The notes beneath the pieces were generated by a model that saw only the letters and a list, made by a program, of their open reading frames with translations, was not told the DNA's origin and made no database searches. Position numbers and translations under genes: made by a program. From Balneolaceae bacterium UBA3186 (GTDB taxonomy: Bacteria > Bacteroidota > Rhodothermia > Balneolales > Balneolaceae), in contig DEXK01000013.1 of NCBI GenBank assembly GCA_002364085.1, forward strand, positions 186,001 through 250,000: a stretch of DNA of 64,000 bases, in the 5' to 3' direction. Of the stretch, positions 44,963 through 52,858 are shown in pieces (position 1 is the first letter of the stretch; each line of letters opens with the position of its first letter).

Positions 44963-44989
44963 AAATCACAATTTTCAAACTTCAAATTC
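44963..44989 (+). repeat. Flanking repeat of the four-helix-bundle gene, left copy
   Basis: AAATCACAA followed by CAAACT and CAAAT words. It is the approximate inverted partner of 45355-45386, which on the minus strand also begins AAATCACAA. The two enclose the four-helix-bundle gene. Confidence 0.5.
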
Positions 44990-45004
44990 CAAACTTGATG
45001 CAGA

Positions 45005-45352
45005 CTAAGCTGCTTTTAGAATTATTGAAGACATTATTTTCAATAATTGCGTTGCTTCATCCAACAAATTTGATCGTATTTTTTCAAGATGTTCATCATT
45101 ACCGTTATCTACTAATTTTAGGCAGTAGCATGTTTCTTTAGCTTCTTTTCTGGAGATCTTCATTCTCATCTTGAAGTCTTTTTTACTCAATGCTTCATTA
45201 GCCTCAATATAATTAGCACCAATTGATCCTGAAGATCTGATCAACTGTTTTCCATCTTCGAAATTGGAAGTACATCGAGGAAGCTTTTTAACAAACACTC
45301 TCGTTGCTTTCACAAATTCGAGTGTTCTATCTTCAAGATTGTAATTTGCCAT
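45005..45352 (-). CDS. Four-helix-bundle protein (23S rRNA intervening-sequence family)
   Basis: The start at 45352 (MANYNLEDRTLEFVKATRVF) gives 115 residues and fits the family; a longer frame adds 13 odd residues encoded by the flanking repeat. Core pattern QLIRSSGSIGANYIEANEALSKKDF then KISRKEAKETCYCLKL is diagnostic for the family first seen in rRNA intervening sequences. Such proteins form pentameric helical bundles with no proven function. Approximate inverted repeats lie on both sides, suggesting the gene travels as a unit. No rRNA is adjacent. Confidence 0.88.
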   Translation of the reverse strand: MANYNLEDRTLEFVKATRVFVKKLPRCTSNFEDGKQLIRSSGSIGANYIEANEALSKKDFKMRMKISRKEAKETCYCLKLVDNGNDEHLEKIRSNLLDEATQLLKIMSSIILKAA

Positions 45353-45354
45353 TA

Positions 45355-45386
45355 GTCTGAGATTTGTAGTTTGTCTTTTGTGATTT
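45355..45386 (+). repeat. Flanking repeat of the four-helix-bundle gene, right copy
   Basis: A 32-nt sequence matching 45926-45957 in 27 of 32 positions (both with TTTGTCTTTTG/CTTGTCTTTTG cores and ending GATTT), and approximately inverted relative to 44963-44989. Confidence 0.6.
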
Positions 45387-45502
45387 ACCAAACCTTGGTT
45401 CTTAGTAAGACAGCCAGAAAAGAATTCCTTACAAAAAAAGTTTAAATCTGATTTATTCGACGAGTGCTTCTTAACTGATTTTGTTTATTTTAGTAGGGGT
45501 GA

Positions 45503-45859
45503 ATGAGATTAGATAATAAAGCTAAATTTTTAAAATTGACTACATCATACCACTTATCTTTTGCTTGCACAGAATGTCGTAAGTCTTTTAAAAGGCAGGT
45601 TAATTTGATGGAAGAAGTTCCAAAAGAATCTTTATGTCCTGATTGTGGTAAACCGACAATTAATCTAGGACGTCATTTTAAGCCACCGAAAAAGAATGAC
45701 AAGAAACAATGGGAAAAAGTTAAGTTTCTAATTGAGAATGGATTCAGGTTTCAAAAAATTCGAACTGGTCCAGATCATCACGAAACAATTCCTTATCCTG
45801 AGACATTAGAAGAAGCAAAGGAATTTGTAGTAAAATATAAAAAGTACGCTAAGTCTTAA
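45503..45859 (+). CDS. Small zinc-ribbon protein of unknown function
   Basis: A 118-residue, basic, cytoplasmic protein. CTECRKSFKR (about 24-33) and CPDCGKP (about 47-53) form a four-cysteine zinc ribbon near the N-terminus. Then come a Lys-rich linker (KPPKKNDKKQWEKVKFLIENGF) and a short alpha/beta C-terminus with PYPETLEEAKEFVVKYK. It may bind nucleic acid or ribosome (inference from charge and ribbon). It starts with AGGGG upstream of the ATG and stands alone between two minus-strand genes and repeats. Confidence 0.75.
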   Translation: MRLDNKAKFLKLTTSYHLSFACTECRKSFKRQVNLMEEVPKESLCPDCGKPTINLGRHFKPPKKNDKKQWEKVKFLIENGFRFQKIRTGPDHHETIPYPETLEEAKEFVVKYKKYAKS

Positions 45860-45925
45860 TTTTAACCTACTTCTCAAGCTCCTGCTTAGGATGGAGAGCT
45901 AGTTAAGCCCTGTAATTTGTTATTT

Positions 45926-45957
45926 GTTTGAAATTTGAAGCTTGTCTTTTGGGATTT
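45926..45957 (+). repeat. Third copy of the four-helix-bundle flanking repeat
   Basis: 32 nt with five mismatches to 45355-45386 in the same orientation, directly before the kynU stop. A direct pair 571 bp apart brackets the zinc-ribbon gene. Confidence 0.6.
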
Positions 45958-45962
45958 CACAC

Positions 45963-47150
45963 CTAAAGTGTGTCCACAATTTCATTCAAAGCAACCATCA
46001 CATCTTCAATCTGAGTTGTAGTAGTATAAGGAGCCGGTCCAAATCTCAAAATCTGATCTCTGGCGTCGGTGAAAATATCACGAGCCAGTAATTCTGCTCT
46101 GATCTCTCTGGCTTTTGGTGAAGTAAGAGATAGGAAGCCTCCATTATGTTCAGTAATCGATTTTTCATGAGTAAGGCGAATTACAGATGGATCGAAGTCT
46201 TTATCGAGAAAATATTTCTTAAGTATTTCTACTTTTTGGACATATTGATCTCTCAGGATTTCTTTAGTAAGCCCTTGCTCTTCGAAAAACTCGACCACTT
46301 TAGCTGCTCGATATTGAGAGGAGGGATCGTACGTTCCACTTGCAAAGCGTTGATCGGAATGATCATAGTGAGTAGGGGAGTTGTCGCGTGGTTTTTCCAA
46401 AGTACTGAAAGAAGCGAACCAACCCGTTATTGCCGGACGCATATCACAATCTTTTGGGAATCTCAGGAAACAATTGGCTTCGCCCCATTGCAGATATTTG
46501 TAACCACCGATCAGAATAAAACAATCTTCCAGATCAGCCTCTCTGATTGATAACGGTGCGACATTGGTTCCATGATAGTCATCAATTAAAACAGGAACGC
46601 CGTGCTTTCTGGCTGCTTGTGCAATTTCTGTGAGATGGTGATTGATCAAACTGGATTCGAAATAAACTCGCGACAGCATTATTGCAGAAGTTCTATCGTC
46701 AATTTCTGATATAATACGTTCGGCAAAACTTTCATCCGGATCGGTTGCTACATAAGTTACTTCCAAACCTTCTTCTTCCAATCGGTGAAGCTGACGAAAC
46801 AGTGAGTGAAACTCTCCATCGGTTGAAATGATCTTTGGTTTATTCTTCAGATCAAGTCCACTCATCCAGCTTACAAATAGAACATGAGTACTTTCTTCTC
46901 GGCAGTAAAACCCATCGGGATCGTCATAGAATCCGCGTAGATAATTTCTTAGGATCTCGGTCTTTTCAGCAGCTTTTTCCCACTTTTTGTCAACCAGTTC
47001 TGCTGTATCCATGAAATACTCTTTCTGTCCTTCCAGCGCTACATCCGGCCAGGCCTGATGAGAATGTCCAGTAAAGAGAAGTCGTTCAGAAACTCTGAAA
47101 TGTGAGTAATGAGGGTTAAGTTGTTGCGCTAATTCGTCGATGTTTTTCAT
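45963..47150 (-). CDS. kynU: Kynureninase
   Basis: A 395-residue class V aminotransferase-fold PLP enzyme that cleaves kynurenine to anthranilate and alanine. Family marks are LLFTGHSHQAWPDVALEG, the PLP Lys region LIGGYKYLQWGEANCFLRFP, IDDYHGTNVAPL with the PLP-binding Asp, and GWFASFSTLEKP followed by FASGTYDPSSQYRA. It is on the same strand as kynA, with a membrane protein between them. No formamidase or kynurenine monooxygenase is in the window. A less likely alternative is a related class V lyase. Confidence 0.88.
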   Translation of the reverse strand: MKNIDELAQQLNPHYSHFRVSERLLFTGHSHQAWPDVALEGQKEYFMDTAELVDKKWEKAAEKTEILRNYLRGFYDDPDGFYCREESTHVLFVSWMSGLDLKNKPKIISTDGEFHSLFRQLHRLEEEGLEVTYVATDPDESFAERIISEIDDRTSAIMLSRVYFESSLINHHLTEIAQAARKHGVPVLIDDYHGTNVAPLSIREADLEDCFILIGGYKYLQWGEANCFLRFPKDCDMRPAITGWFASFSTLEKPRDNSPTHYDHSDQRFASGTYDPSSQYRAAKVVEFFEEQGLTKEILRDQYVQKVEILKKYFLDKDFDPSVIRLTHEKSITEHNGGFLSLTSPKAREIRAELLARDIFTDARDQILRFGPAPYTTTTQIEDVMVALNEIVDTL

Positions 47151-47203
47151 AAGAAGATGTTAGCCACTAAAACACAAAACCACAAAATTTTTTAAGTAAA
47201 ACA

Positions 47204-47222
47204 GAACTCATTTTTTGAGTTC
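47204..47222 (-). terminator. Hairpin after the zinc-ribbon membrane protein gene
   Basis: GAACTCA (47204-47210) and TGAGTTC (47216-47222) make a 7-bp stem with a T5/A5 loop, followed on the minus strand by TGTTTTA. It lies 74 bp after the membrane protein's stop and before kynU, so the two are probably separate transcripts. Confidence 0.55.
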
Positions 47223-47296
47223 AAAAACTAATATAAAGATAGTCATTGCTGCAGGTGCAGAGTCTAATGAAAAAGATCAGATTAGAAATGGTTGGG

Positions 47297-47890
47297 CTAC
47301 CTTTCTAGGTCTTGTTTTTCGTTCATTTTTTTGATCATATAAAGCCCGACAATAATAAGTAGCCCCAGAAATAAAAAAGTACCTGCAACATATAAAAATG
47401 GATGGGTTTTGGAAATATCCGTTGATCCGGTTACATAGGTGAATCCAAATATTACAGCTACGGCAACGAGAAACATGGAAATCATTGAAAGTATAGATGA
47501 TTTTTGTTCTTCAGGATAGTCAGCTTCGTCTTCAGAAATTTCTATAAGAGCATAATTTTGTGATGTATAGCCCATAAAAATCAAAAAAAGTACTATCGGA
47601 CTAGTAATAATAGAGAAGTCGAGCCAGGCAGGTAGATCAGGGAAAATAGAGTGAAGATAATAGGTTCCGAAATTCAAATAGACTACTAAAAGTGTAAAAA
47701 GAGCTACATTGTAAATCCAATATTGCTTTTTGAATTTGGTTAATCCCCATGAATTTTTTTGGTGTTTTAACAATGCATTGCATGCACGGCATTTAAAGAA
47801 GCCTTCAATACTTTTTCTGAAACTTACCCCGGTTGATGGTGCTATATTGATTAACCTCTTTGACCTTTGGCCACAATTCGGACATTTCAT
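47297..47890 (-). CDS. Membrane protein with N-terminal zinc ribbon
   Basis: A 197-residue protein of unknown function. MKCPNCGQ and, 30 residues on, FFKCRACNALL give a CxxC...CxxC zinc ribbon (residues about 3-38), facing the cytoplasm by topology. Four transmembrane helices follow, at about 58-78, 90-108, 132-152 and 162-185, with an acidic loop (EISEDEADYPEEQ) between the second and third. It sits between kynU and kynA on the same strand, but nothing links it functionally. Confidence 0.8.
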   Translation of the reverse strand: MKCPNCGQRSKRLINIAPSTGVSFRKSIEGFFKCRACNALLKHQKNSWGLTKFKKQYWIYNVALFTLLVVYLNFGTYYLHSIFPDLPAWLDFSIITSPIVLFLIFMGYTSQNYALIEISEDEADYPEEQKSSILSMISMFLVAVAVIFGFTYVTGSTDISKTHPFLYVAGTFLFLGLLIIVGLYMIKKMNEKQDLER

Positions 47891-47996
47891 AATATGTAAT
47901 TAGTTGAATTTATTTACAATAACCTAATCCCTATTTCAGGTGTTGAAAAAAAAGAACTAATTAAATCTAATATAATTCAGGAAAAATACAATTGAG

Positions 47997-48776
47997 CTAA
48001 AAAGAAGACCTGATTTCCCAAAGATCGGGGAATATAACCTGGTTTAATGTTCGCTGAAGGTAAGCAACACCTTCTGATCCGCCTGTTCCTTTTTTAGTAC
48101 CGATTGTACGTTGTACCATTTTAACATGCCGGTATCTCCATTCCTGTAAACCTTCATCAAAATCTACCAATAGCTCACTTATCAAAGCTGCTTCCTGATG
48201 TTCGTTCATCATTTTGATCAGCTCTTTTTGGTTTTCTTCGGATGTATTGTAAACAAGTCCACGTTCATTTTCTCTGGGCGATGAAACGGAATACCCTTTT
48301 TTCTTCAGATATGCACAAAAGCTTTCCCAGATTGTAGGCTCTTCCATTTTCTGTTCCAGGATTTCGATGTGGTTCGGATCATCTTTATGAGCTTCTTTCA
48401 TCAATGGAAATCTCAATCCACATAAAATCTCGATTTCACGAAATTGCAGCGACTGAAATCCACTCGATTCCCCTAAAAACTTTCTGAAGCTGTTGAATTC
48501 CAGTGGAGTCATGGTTTCCAGAATATCCACCTGAGAAACGAGTGTTTTCATGATGGTCAGGATTCGCCTCATCGTTTTGATGGAAGTCCATGTATTACCT
48601 GCTGAAAGTTGATTGTTCAGTTTTCCAAACTCATGAATGATCTGCTTGAACCACAATTCATAGGTTTGATGGATAATAATGAACAGTGTTTCATCATGTT
48701 CTTTAGGATCTGATTTGAGCTGCTGAAGTTCCAACAGTTCGTTTATTTTTAAATAATTGGTGTATGTAAGGCTCAT
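47997..48776 (-). CDS. kynA: Tryptophan 2,3-dioxygenase
   Basis: A 259-residue heme dioxygenase opening the indole ring of tryptophan to N-formylkynurenine. The start at 48776 is supported because a -7 box match (48798-48805) overlaps the alternative TTG start. Family sequence: YLKINELLELQQ, HDETLFIIIHQTYELWFKQIIHE, SSGFQSLQFREIE, and the heme-ligand region WRYRHVKMVQRTIGTKKGTGGSEGVAYL. First enzyme of the kynurenine route, with kynU downstream on the strand. Confidence 0.97.
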   Translation of the reverse strand: MSLTYTNYLKINELLELQQLKSDPKEHDETLFIIIHQTYELWFKQIIHEFGKLNNQLSAGNTWTSIKTMRRILTIMKTLVSQVDILETMTPLEFNSFRKFLGESSGFQSLQFREIEILCGLRFPLMKEAHKDDPNHIEILEQKMEEPTIWESFCAYLKKKGYSVSSPRENERGLVYNTSEENQKELIKMMNEHQEAALISELLVDFDEGLQEWRYRHVKMVQRTIGTKKGTGGSEGVAYLQRTLNQVIFPDLWEIRSSF

Positions 48777-48797
48777 CTTTTGGATTTTATTATGAGA

Positions 48798-48805
48798 CAA
48801 AAGTA
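48798..48805 (-). promoter_or_regulatory. -7 promoter box for kynA
   Basis: On the minus strand TACTTTTG, exact to TAnnTTTG, 21 bp before the chosen ATG. It lies between the gene and a paired-hairpin repeat. Confidence 0.5.
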
Positions 48806-48817
48806 ATGGTAAAAACT

Positions 48818-48895
48818 GTCATTTCGAACGAATGTGAGAAATCTAAGTATTCGCTTTGAGCAAAATTTCAGATTTCTCCTGCTGGTCGAAATGAC
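48818..48895. repeat. Head-to-head GTCA-hairpin-ATCT repeat pair
   Basis: Unit 1 (48818-48844) reads GTCA, stem ATTTC, loop, GAAAT, CT. Unit 2 (48870-48895) is the same arrangement inverted, ending GAAATGAC. The 25-bp spacer is unrelated. The whole is a large imperfect palindrome in the gap between ansA and kynA. Word composition is like the dispersed GTCATTTCGA elements common in this group. Confidence 0.75.
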
Positions 48896-48908
48896 AAAAT
48901 ATTCAAAA

Positions 48909-49910
48909 CTATTTATCAACAGTAAGCTCACCCGCCATTGGAATTTGAAATTGTGTTTCAATGTATTCTTTTGAATCGGAATGGGCTAACAAAAACATCA
49001 TTTTAGTTAAAGCTGCTTCTAATGTCATATCGCCTCCTGGAATGGCACCGGCTTTTAATGCGGCTCTACCGGCTGGATATTTTGTTAAATCAACGGCGTC
49101 GTAATCTGCTTGCGAAACAATGGCTACAATAACATCGTGATCACGACACTTTTCAAAGAATGGGATCATATTGTACTCTCCTTTCATGGGAAAATTACCG
49201 CTACCAAAGGTTCGGACAATGATCGCTTTCAGTTTTGTAAGATCTAAACAATCGAGAATATTCATGCTGAGTGAAGGATGGACGGTAAGAACAAATATCT
49301 CATTCGAAAAAGCAGCACTATTCTCAAAAGCTGGGATTAGTTTTTTAGGCTCAACATTTAATTCAATATTTAAACCGATTTCGGCTATTGGATCTAAATT
49401 GGGAGAACCAAACGCATCAAAATCACCTATACTCAATTTAGTTGCTCGATTTCCACGATAAACATGATCATTGAAACAAATACCGACTTCCTGCAATTCA
49501 GTAGTCGCCATTTCTACGGAATTTATAAGATTTCGGCGGGCATCACTTCGCACGCTACTCATTGGAACTTGACTACCTGTAAAGATCACAGGTTTTGAAA
49601 GATTCTGAAGTGAAAAAGATAATGCTGAAGCAGTGTAAGCCATTGTATCTGTTCCATGTAAAATTACAAAACCATCATATTTCTCATAATTAACATCAAT
49701 ACATTTTGCAAGGTTTACCCAGTGTTCTGCATTTAGATCAGAGCTATCTTCAAAAAAAAGCGGGTATGTAGTAATCTCAGCAAGTTCTTCTAATTCCGGA
49801 ATTTGTTTGATGAGTAAATCTGACCAGGCTTCAGGGTCTAGTTCCACACCTTCTCCTTTTGCGCTCATCGCAATGGTTCCACCCGTTTGAATTAGAAGAA
49901 TTTTTTTCAT
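48909..49910 (-). CDS. ansA: Asparaginase (type I, cytoplasmic)
   Basis: A 333-residue asparaginase without signal peptide, so cytoplasmic. First catalytic motif LLIQTGGTIAMSAKGEG (Thr), second VILHGTDTMAYTASALSFSL (Thr-Asp and Lys region), and the SSVRSDARRNLINSVEMA loop. Converts asparagine to aspartate and ammonia. The last gene before the divergent EF-G paralog; a -7 box match lies 71 bp upstream. Confidence 0.93.
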   Translation of the reverse strand: MKKILLIQTGGTIAMSAKGEGVELDPEAWSDLLIKQIPELEELAEITTYPLFFEDSSDLNAEHWVNLAKCIDVNYEKYDGFVILHGTDTMAYTASALSFSLQNLSKPVIFTGSQVPMSSVRSDARRNLINSVEMATTELQEVGICFNDHVYRGNRATKLSIGDFDAFGSPNLDPIAEIGLNIELNVEPKKLIPAFENSAAFSNEIFVLTVHPSLSMNILDCLDLTKLKAIIVRTFGSGNFPMKGEYNMIPFFEKCRDHDVIVAIVSQADYDAVDLTKYPAGRAALKAGAIPGGDMTLEAALTKMMFLLAHSDSKEYIETQFQIPMAGELTVDK

Positions 49911-49981
49911 CTTGCTTATTTCCCGTAGCCGTTTAAATTAGCTATTCGCCGTACTCGTGCGAACGTTCTTAAAATTATTGC

Positions 49982-49989
49982 CAAATATA
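49982..49989 (-). promoter_or_regulatory. -7 promoter box for asparaginase
   Basis: On the minus strand TATATTTG, exact to TAnnTTTG, 71 bp upstream of the ansA ATG within the divergent 152-bp gap with the EF-G paralog. Confidence 0.4.
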
Positions 49990-50062
49990 GCGTAAAAAAA
50001 GGAAGCGCTTAAAGTTTTCATCAAGAGAAAACAAAAAACCTTAGCAATCCAAGGAGTTCACT

Positions 50063-52189
50063 ATGAAAGTATACGATCCTGCCAGAATTCGAAATGTTGT
50101 GTTGTTGGGCCATTCCGGCTCCGGTAAAACAACATTGGCTGAAACTATGTTGTTTGAAGCCGGAGCTATTAACAGAAGAGGAACCATAGAAGAAGGAAAT
50201 ACAGTCTCCGATTATCACGAATTGGAGAAAGAGAAAGAAAAATCCATTTATTCATCGTTTATGAATCTGGATTGGAGAGGGCACAAGATCAATCTGATCG
50301 ACACACCGGGAACTTCAGATTATGTTGGTGAAGTAGTTGGTCCGTTAAGAGTTGCCGATACAGCCATTTTTACATTAAATGCTGAAAACGGAGTAGAAGT
50401 AGGAACGGATTCATTATGGAAATATGCCCGTAAATATGAAGTCTCATCGATTTTTGTAGTAAATAAACTGGATAACGAACGTTCTGATTTTTGGCAAACT
50501 GTTCAGGAAGCAAAAGAACATTTTGGAAGAGAAGTTACGGTAGTACAATTTCCGTACAGTGAAGGAAATGACTTTCACGCAATAGTGGATGTGCTTAGAA
50601 TGACTATGTACGAATTTCCGGAAGGAGGCGGGAAACCCGATAAATTGCCTATCCCGGATTCACTGAAAGATAAGGCTGAGAAACTGCATCAGGAATTGAT
50701 CGAGATCATCGCAGAAAATGACGAGTCCTTAATGGAAATTTACTTCGAACATGGGGAACTGGACGAAGAACAAATGGAAGAAGGATTACACCTTTCATTA
50801 GTAAAAGGACAGATCCATCCGTTGTTTTGTGTGTGTGCGGCAAGGAATATGGGAACAGGTCGTGTAATGGGTTTTCTGGATGACATCGCTCCGAATCCTT
50901 TGGAAGGAAATGCTCCCAAAAATCAGAATGGAGACGATTTTGATTTAGATCCCGATGGAAAGCCTGTTCTGTTTTTGTTTAAGACGTATTCGGAATCACA
51001 TGTTGGGGATCTGATCTATTTTAAACAATACAGTGGTTCTTCGGTTGCTGGGATGGATCTGATGAATAACTCAACTTCTAATTCAGTAAGACTTGGAAGT
51101 CTCTATCTCACAGAAGGACACAAACGCATCAGTATAAATGAGATTAGAACCGGAGATATTGGTGCAGTTGTAAAGTTGAAGGATGGGGATGTAAACCACA
51201 CTCTTTCAGAAAAAGGAAATAATGTAGTTCTGGAAGAAATTGAGTTTCCACCTACAACGATTCGAACGGCGGTAAAGCTGACCAATGAAGGAGATGAAGA
51301 CAAACTTGGAAACGCACTTCATCAAATTCATAGGGAAGATCCTTCCATAAAAATTGAGCATAGCCAGGAATTACGTCAGATCATTATTCATGCACAGGGG
51401 GAAGAGCATCTGGGAGTAATTGAGCACCAACTCAGAAATCGTTTCAAATTGGATATTGAATTTATAACACCAAAAATTCCTTACAGGGAATCTATAACTT
51501 CACAAGTAAGATCGAAATATAAGCACAAAAAGCAATCCGGTGGAGCAGGGCAATATGCAGAAGTGGAATTGCTGATCGAACCTTATGAAGAAGGAATGCC
51601 TGATCCTCCCGATATGAAAGTAAGGAATACTGATGTACATGAGCTTCCGTGGGGAGGTAAACTAGTGTTCAATAATTGTATAGTTGGTGGTGTGATCGAT
51701 AACCGGTTTATGCCTGCAATTTTGAAAGGAGTGATGGAAAAAATGCAAAACGGTCCAATGAGCGGATGCTGTGCCCGAGATATCAGAGTTTCTGTATTTG
51801 ACGGTTCCATGCACTCTGTGGATTCTAACGAAGCTGCGTTTAAAACAGCTGCAAGAATGGCTTTCAGGGATGGGTTTTTGAAAGCCAATCCAAAACTTTT
51901 GGAGCCGATCTATGAAATTGAAGTGATCGTGCCTCAGAATTATATGGGGGAAGTGCTAAGTGATCTTGGAACACGACGAGGACAAGTTCAGGGAATGGAA
52001 GCTGAAGGAGCACTGCAAAAAATAAAAGCACACGTACCTTTGGAAGAACTAGACCACTATTCCACAAGCCTAAAGTCAATGACTCAAGGAAGTGCTACCT
52101 ACAATCGAGCATTTTCCCATTATGCTCAGGTACCATTTGATGTTCAGGAACGAGTGATGAAAGAAAATGCAGAGTTGGAGGAGGTTTAA
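50063..52189 (+). CDS. Elongation factor G-like GTPase
   Basis: A 708-residue five-domain translational GTPase. G1 GHSGSGKTT, G3 DTPGTSDY and G4 NKLD are intact; the later domains carry the usual SGGAGQYAEVELLIEP and VPQNYMGEVLSDLGTRRGQVQGME signatures. The switch I motif, ERGITI in canonical EF-G, is EKEKSIYSSF here, so the usual Thr is absent. That places it with the EF-G-like/FusA2 paralogs, not the main translocase. Its job could be ribosome recycling, drug protection or a specialised translocation step. It starts with AAGGAG upstream. Confidence 0.9.
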   Translation: MKVYDPARIRNVVLLGHSGSGKTTLAETMLFEAGAINRRGTIEEGNTVSDYHELEKEKEKSIYSSFMNLDWRGHKINLIDTPGTSDYVGEVVGPLRVADTAIFTLNAENGVEVGTDSLWKYARKYEVSSIFVVNKLDNERSDFWQTVQEAKEHFGREVTVVQFPYSEGNDFHAIVDVLRMTMYEFPEGGGKPDKLPIPDSLKDKAEKLHQELIEIIAENDESLMEIYFEHGELDEEQMEEGLHLSLVKGQIHPLFCVCAARNMGTGRVMGFLDDIAPNPLEGNAPKNQNGDDFDLDPDGKPVLFLFKTYSESHVGDLIYFKQYSGSSVAGMDLMNNSTSNSVRLGSLYLTEGHKRISINEIRTGDIGAVVKLKDGDVNHTLSEKGNNVVLEEIEFPPTTIRTAVKLTNEGDEDKLGNALHQIHREDPSIKIEHSQELRQIIIHAQGEEHLGVIEHQLRNRFKLDIEFITPKIPYRESITSQVRSKYKHKKQSGGAGQYAEVELLIEPYEEGMPDPPDMKVRNTDVHELPWGGKLVFNNCIVGGVIDNRFMPAILKGVMEKMQNGPMSGCCARDIRVSVFDGSMHSVDSNEAAFKTAARMAFRDGFLKANPKLLEPIYEIEVIVPQNYMGEVLSDLGTRRGQVQGMEAEGALQKIKAHVPLEELDHYSTSLKSMTQGSATYNRAFSHYAQVPFDVQERVMKENAELEEV

Positions 52190-52632
52190 TCAGGTTTCAG
52201 ATCTTTGATGAAACAAACAATTCTGTTTTCTTCCAAAAAGCCGGACTTTTTATGGAAGCGAATACTTTGCTCGTTATCTATTTCAACGTCTGAGGCGAGT
52301 TGAGAACTTCCGTTTTCTTTAGCCCATTGCTCTGCTCGTTGGATCAACTTTGAAGCTATTCCAGTTTTTCGGTAGGATTCTTCTACGTAAATGCCTTCCA
52401 GATAAGCAATGGGATAGGAGGTTGCGCCTTCTACAAAATCATTACGAAGTGAGAGGTATGCAAAAGCAATGTATTCACCTTTTTCATTTACTAAAAAAGC
52501 TGTCTGATTCCCTTTCTCCAGAATCTGATTGCAGTACTCAAACTCAGTTTCAAAAGTGCACTCCGGCCACAACTCAACAAAGAGATGAGCGAGGGCTGCT
52601 ACATTTTCGGAGGTTAATTCTTTGATCTGCAT
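52186..52632 (-). CDS. GNAT acetyltransferase, AAC(6')-like
   Basis: A 148-residue GNAT protein. The layout closely follows aminoglycoside 6'-N-acetyltransferases: FVELWPECTFE at the N-terminus, then AFAYLSLRNDFVEG, PIAYLEGIYVEESYRKTGIASKL (acetyl-CoA loop R-x-x-G-I-A), QLASDVEIDNEQSIRFHKKSGFLEENRIVCFIKDL. The drug or natural substrate is unknown. Its stop overlaps the EF-G-like stop in convergent orientation (4 bp). Confidence 0.8.
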   Translation of the reverse strand: MQIKELTSENVAALAHLFVELWPECTFETEFEYCNQILEKGNQTAFLVNEKGEYIAFAYLSLRNDFVEGATSYPIAYLEGIYVEESYRKTGIASKLIQRAEQWAKENGSSQLASDVEIDNEQSIRFHKKSGFLEENRIVCFIKDLKPD

Positions 52633-52645
52633 AAGAAGGTGCTAC

Positions 52646-52752
52646 GTCATCCTGAACTTGTTTCAGGATCTTATGTTTTAGCTTTGACTATTAAACTTGT
52701 TTGTAAATATAATCGAAGCCCCACAAAGATTCCGAAACGAGTTCGGAATGAC
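52646..52752. repeat. Head-to-head GTCA-hairpin-ATCT repeat pair with compensatory changes
   Basis: Unit 1 (52646-52671): GTC, stem ATCCTGAA, loop CTTGT, stem TTCAGGAT, CT. Unit 2 (52727-52752, minus strand): GTC, stem ATTCCGAA, loop CTCGT, stem TTCGGAAT, CT. They differ at five of 26 positions; four of these form two compensated base pairs and one is in the loop. The 55-bp spacer is unrelated. Confidence 0.8.
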
Positions 52753-52858
52753 CCGTTTGGAACTCCGCAGTACCTAAAGGATTTGGTGGTTTAAAGCTTG
52801 ATAGAATACAGTTACAAGAAGGAAGTTTACGCCCGTAAGATTCTACGAGTCTTTCATT

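Noticed and set aside
45005..45352. Intervening sequence inside a 23S rRNA gene
   Set aside because: The protein family is the right one, but no rRNA sequence is present on either side.
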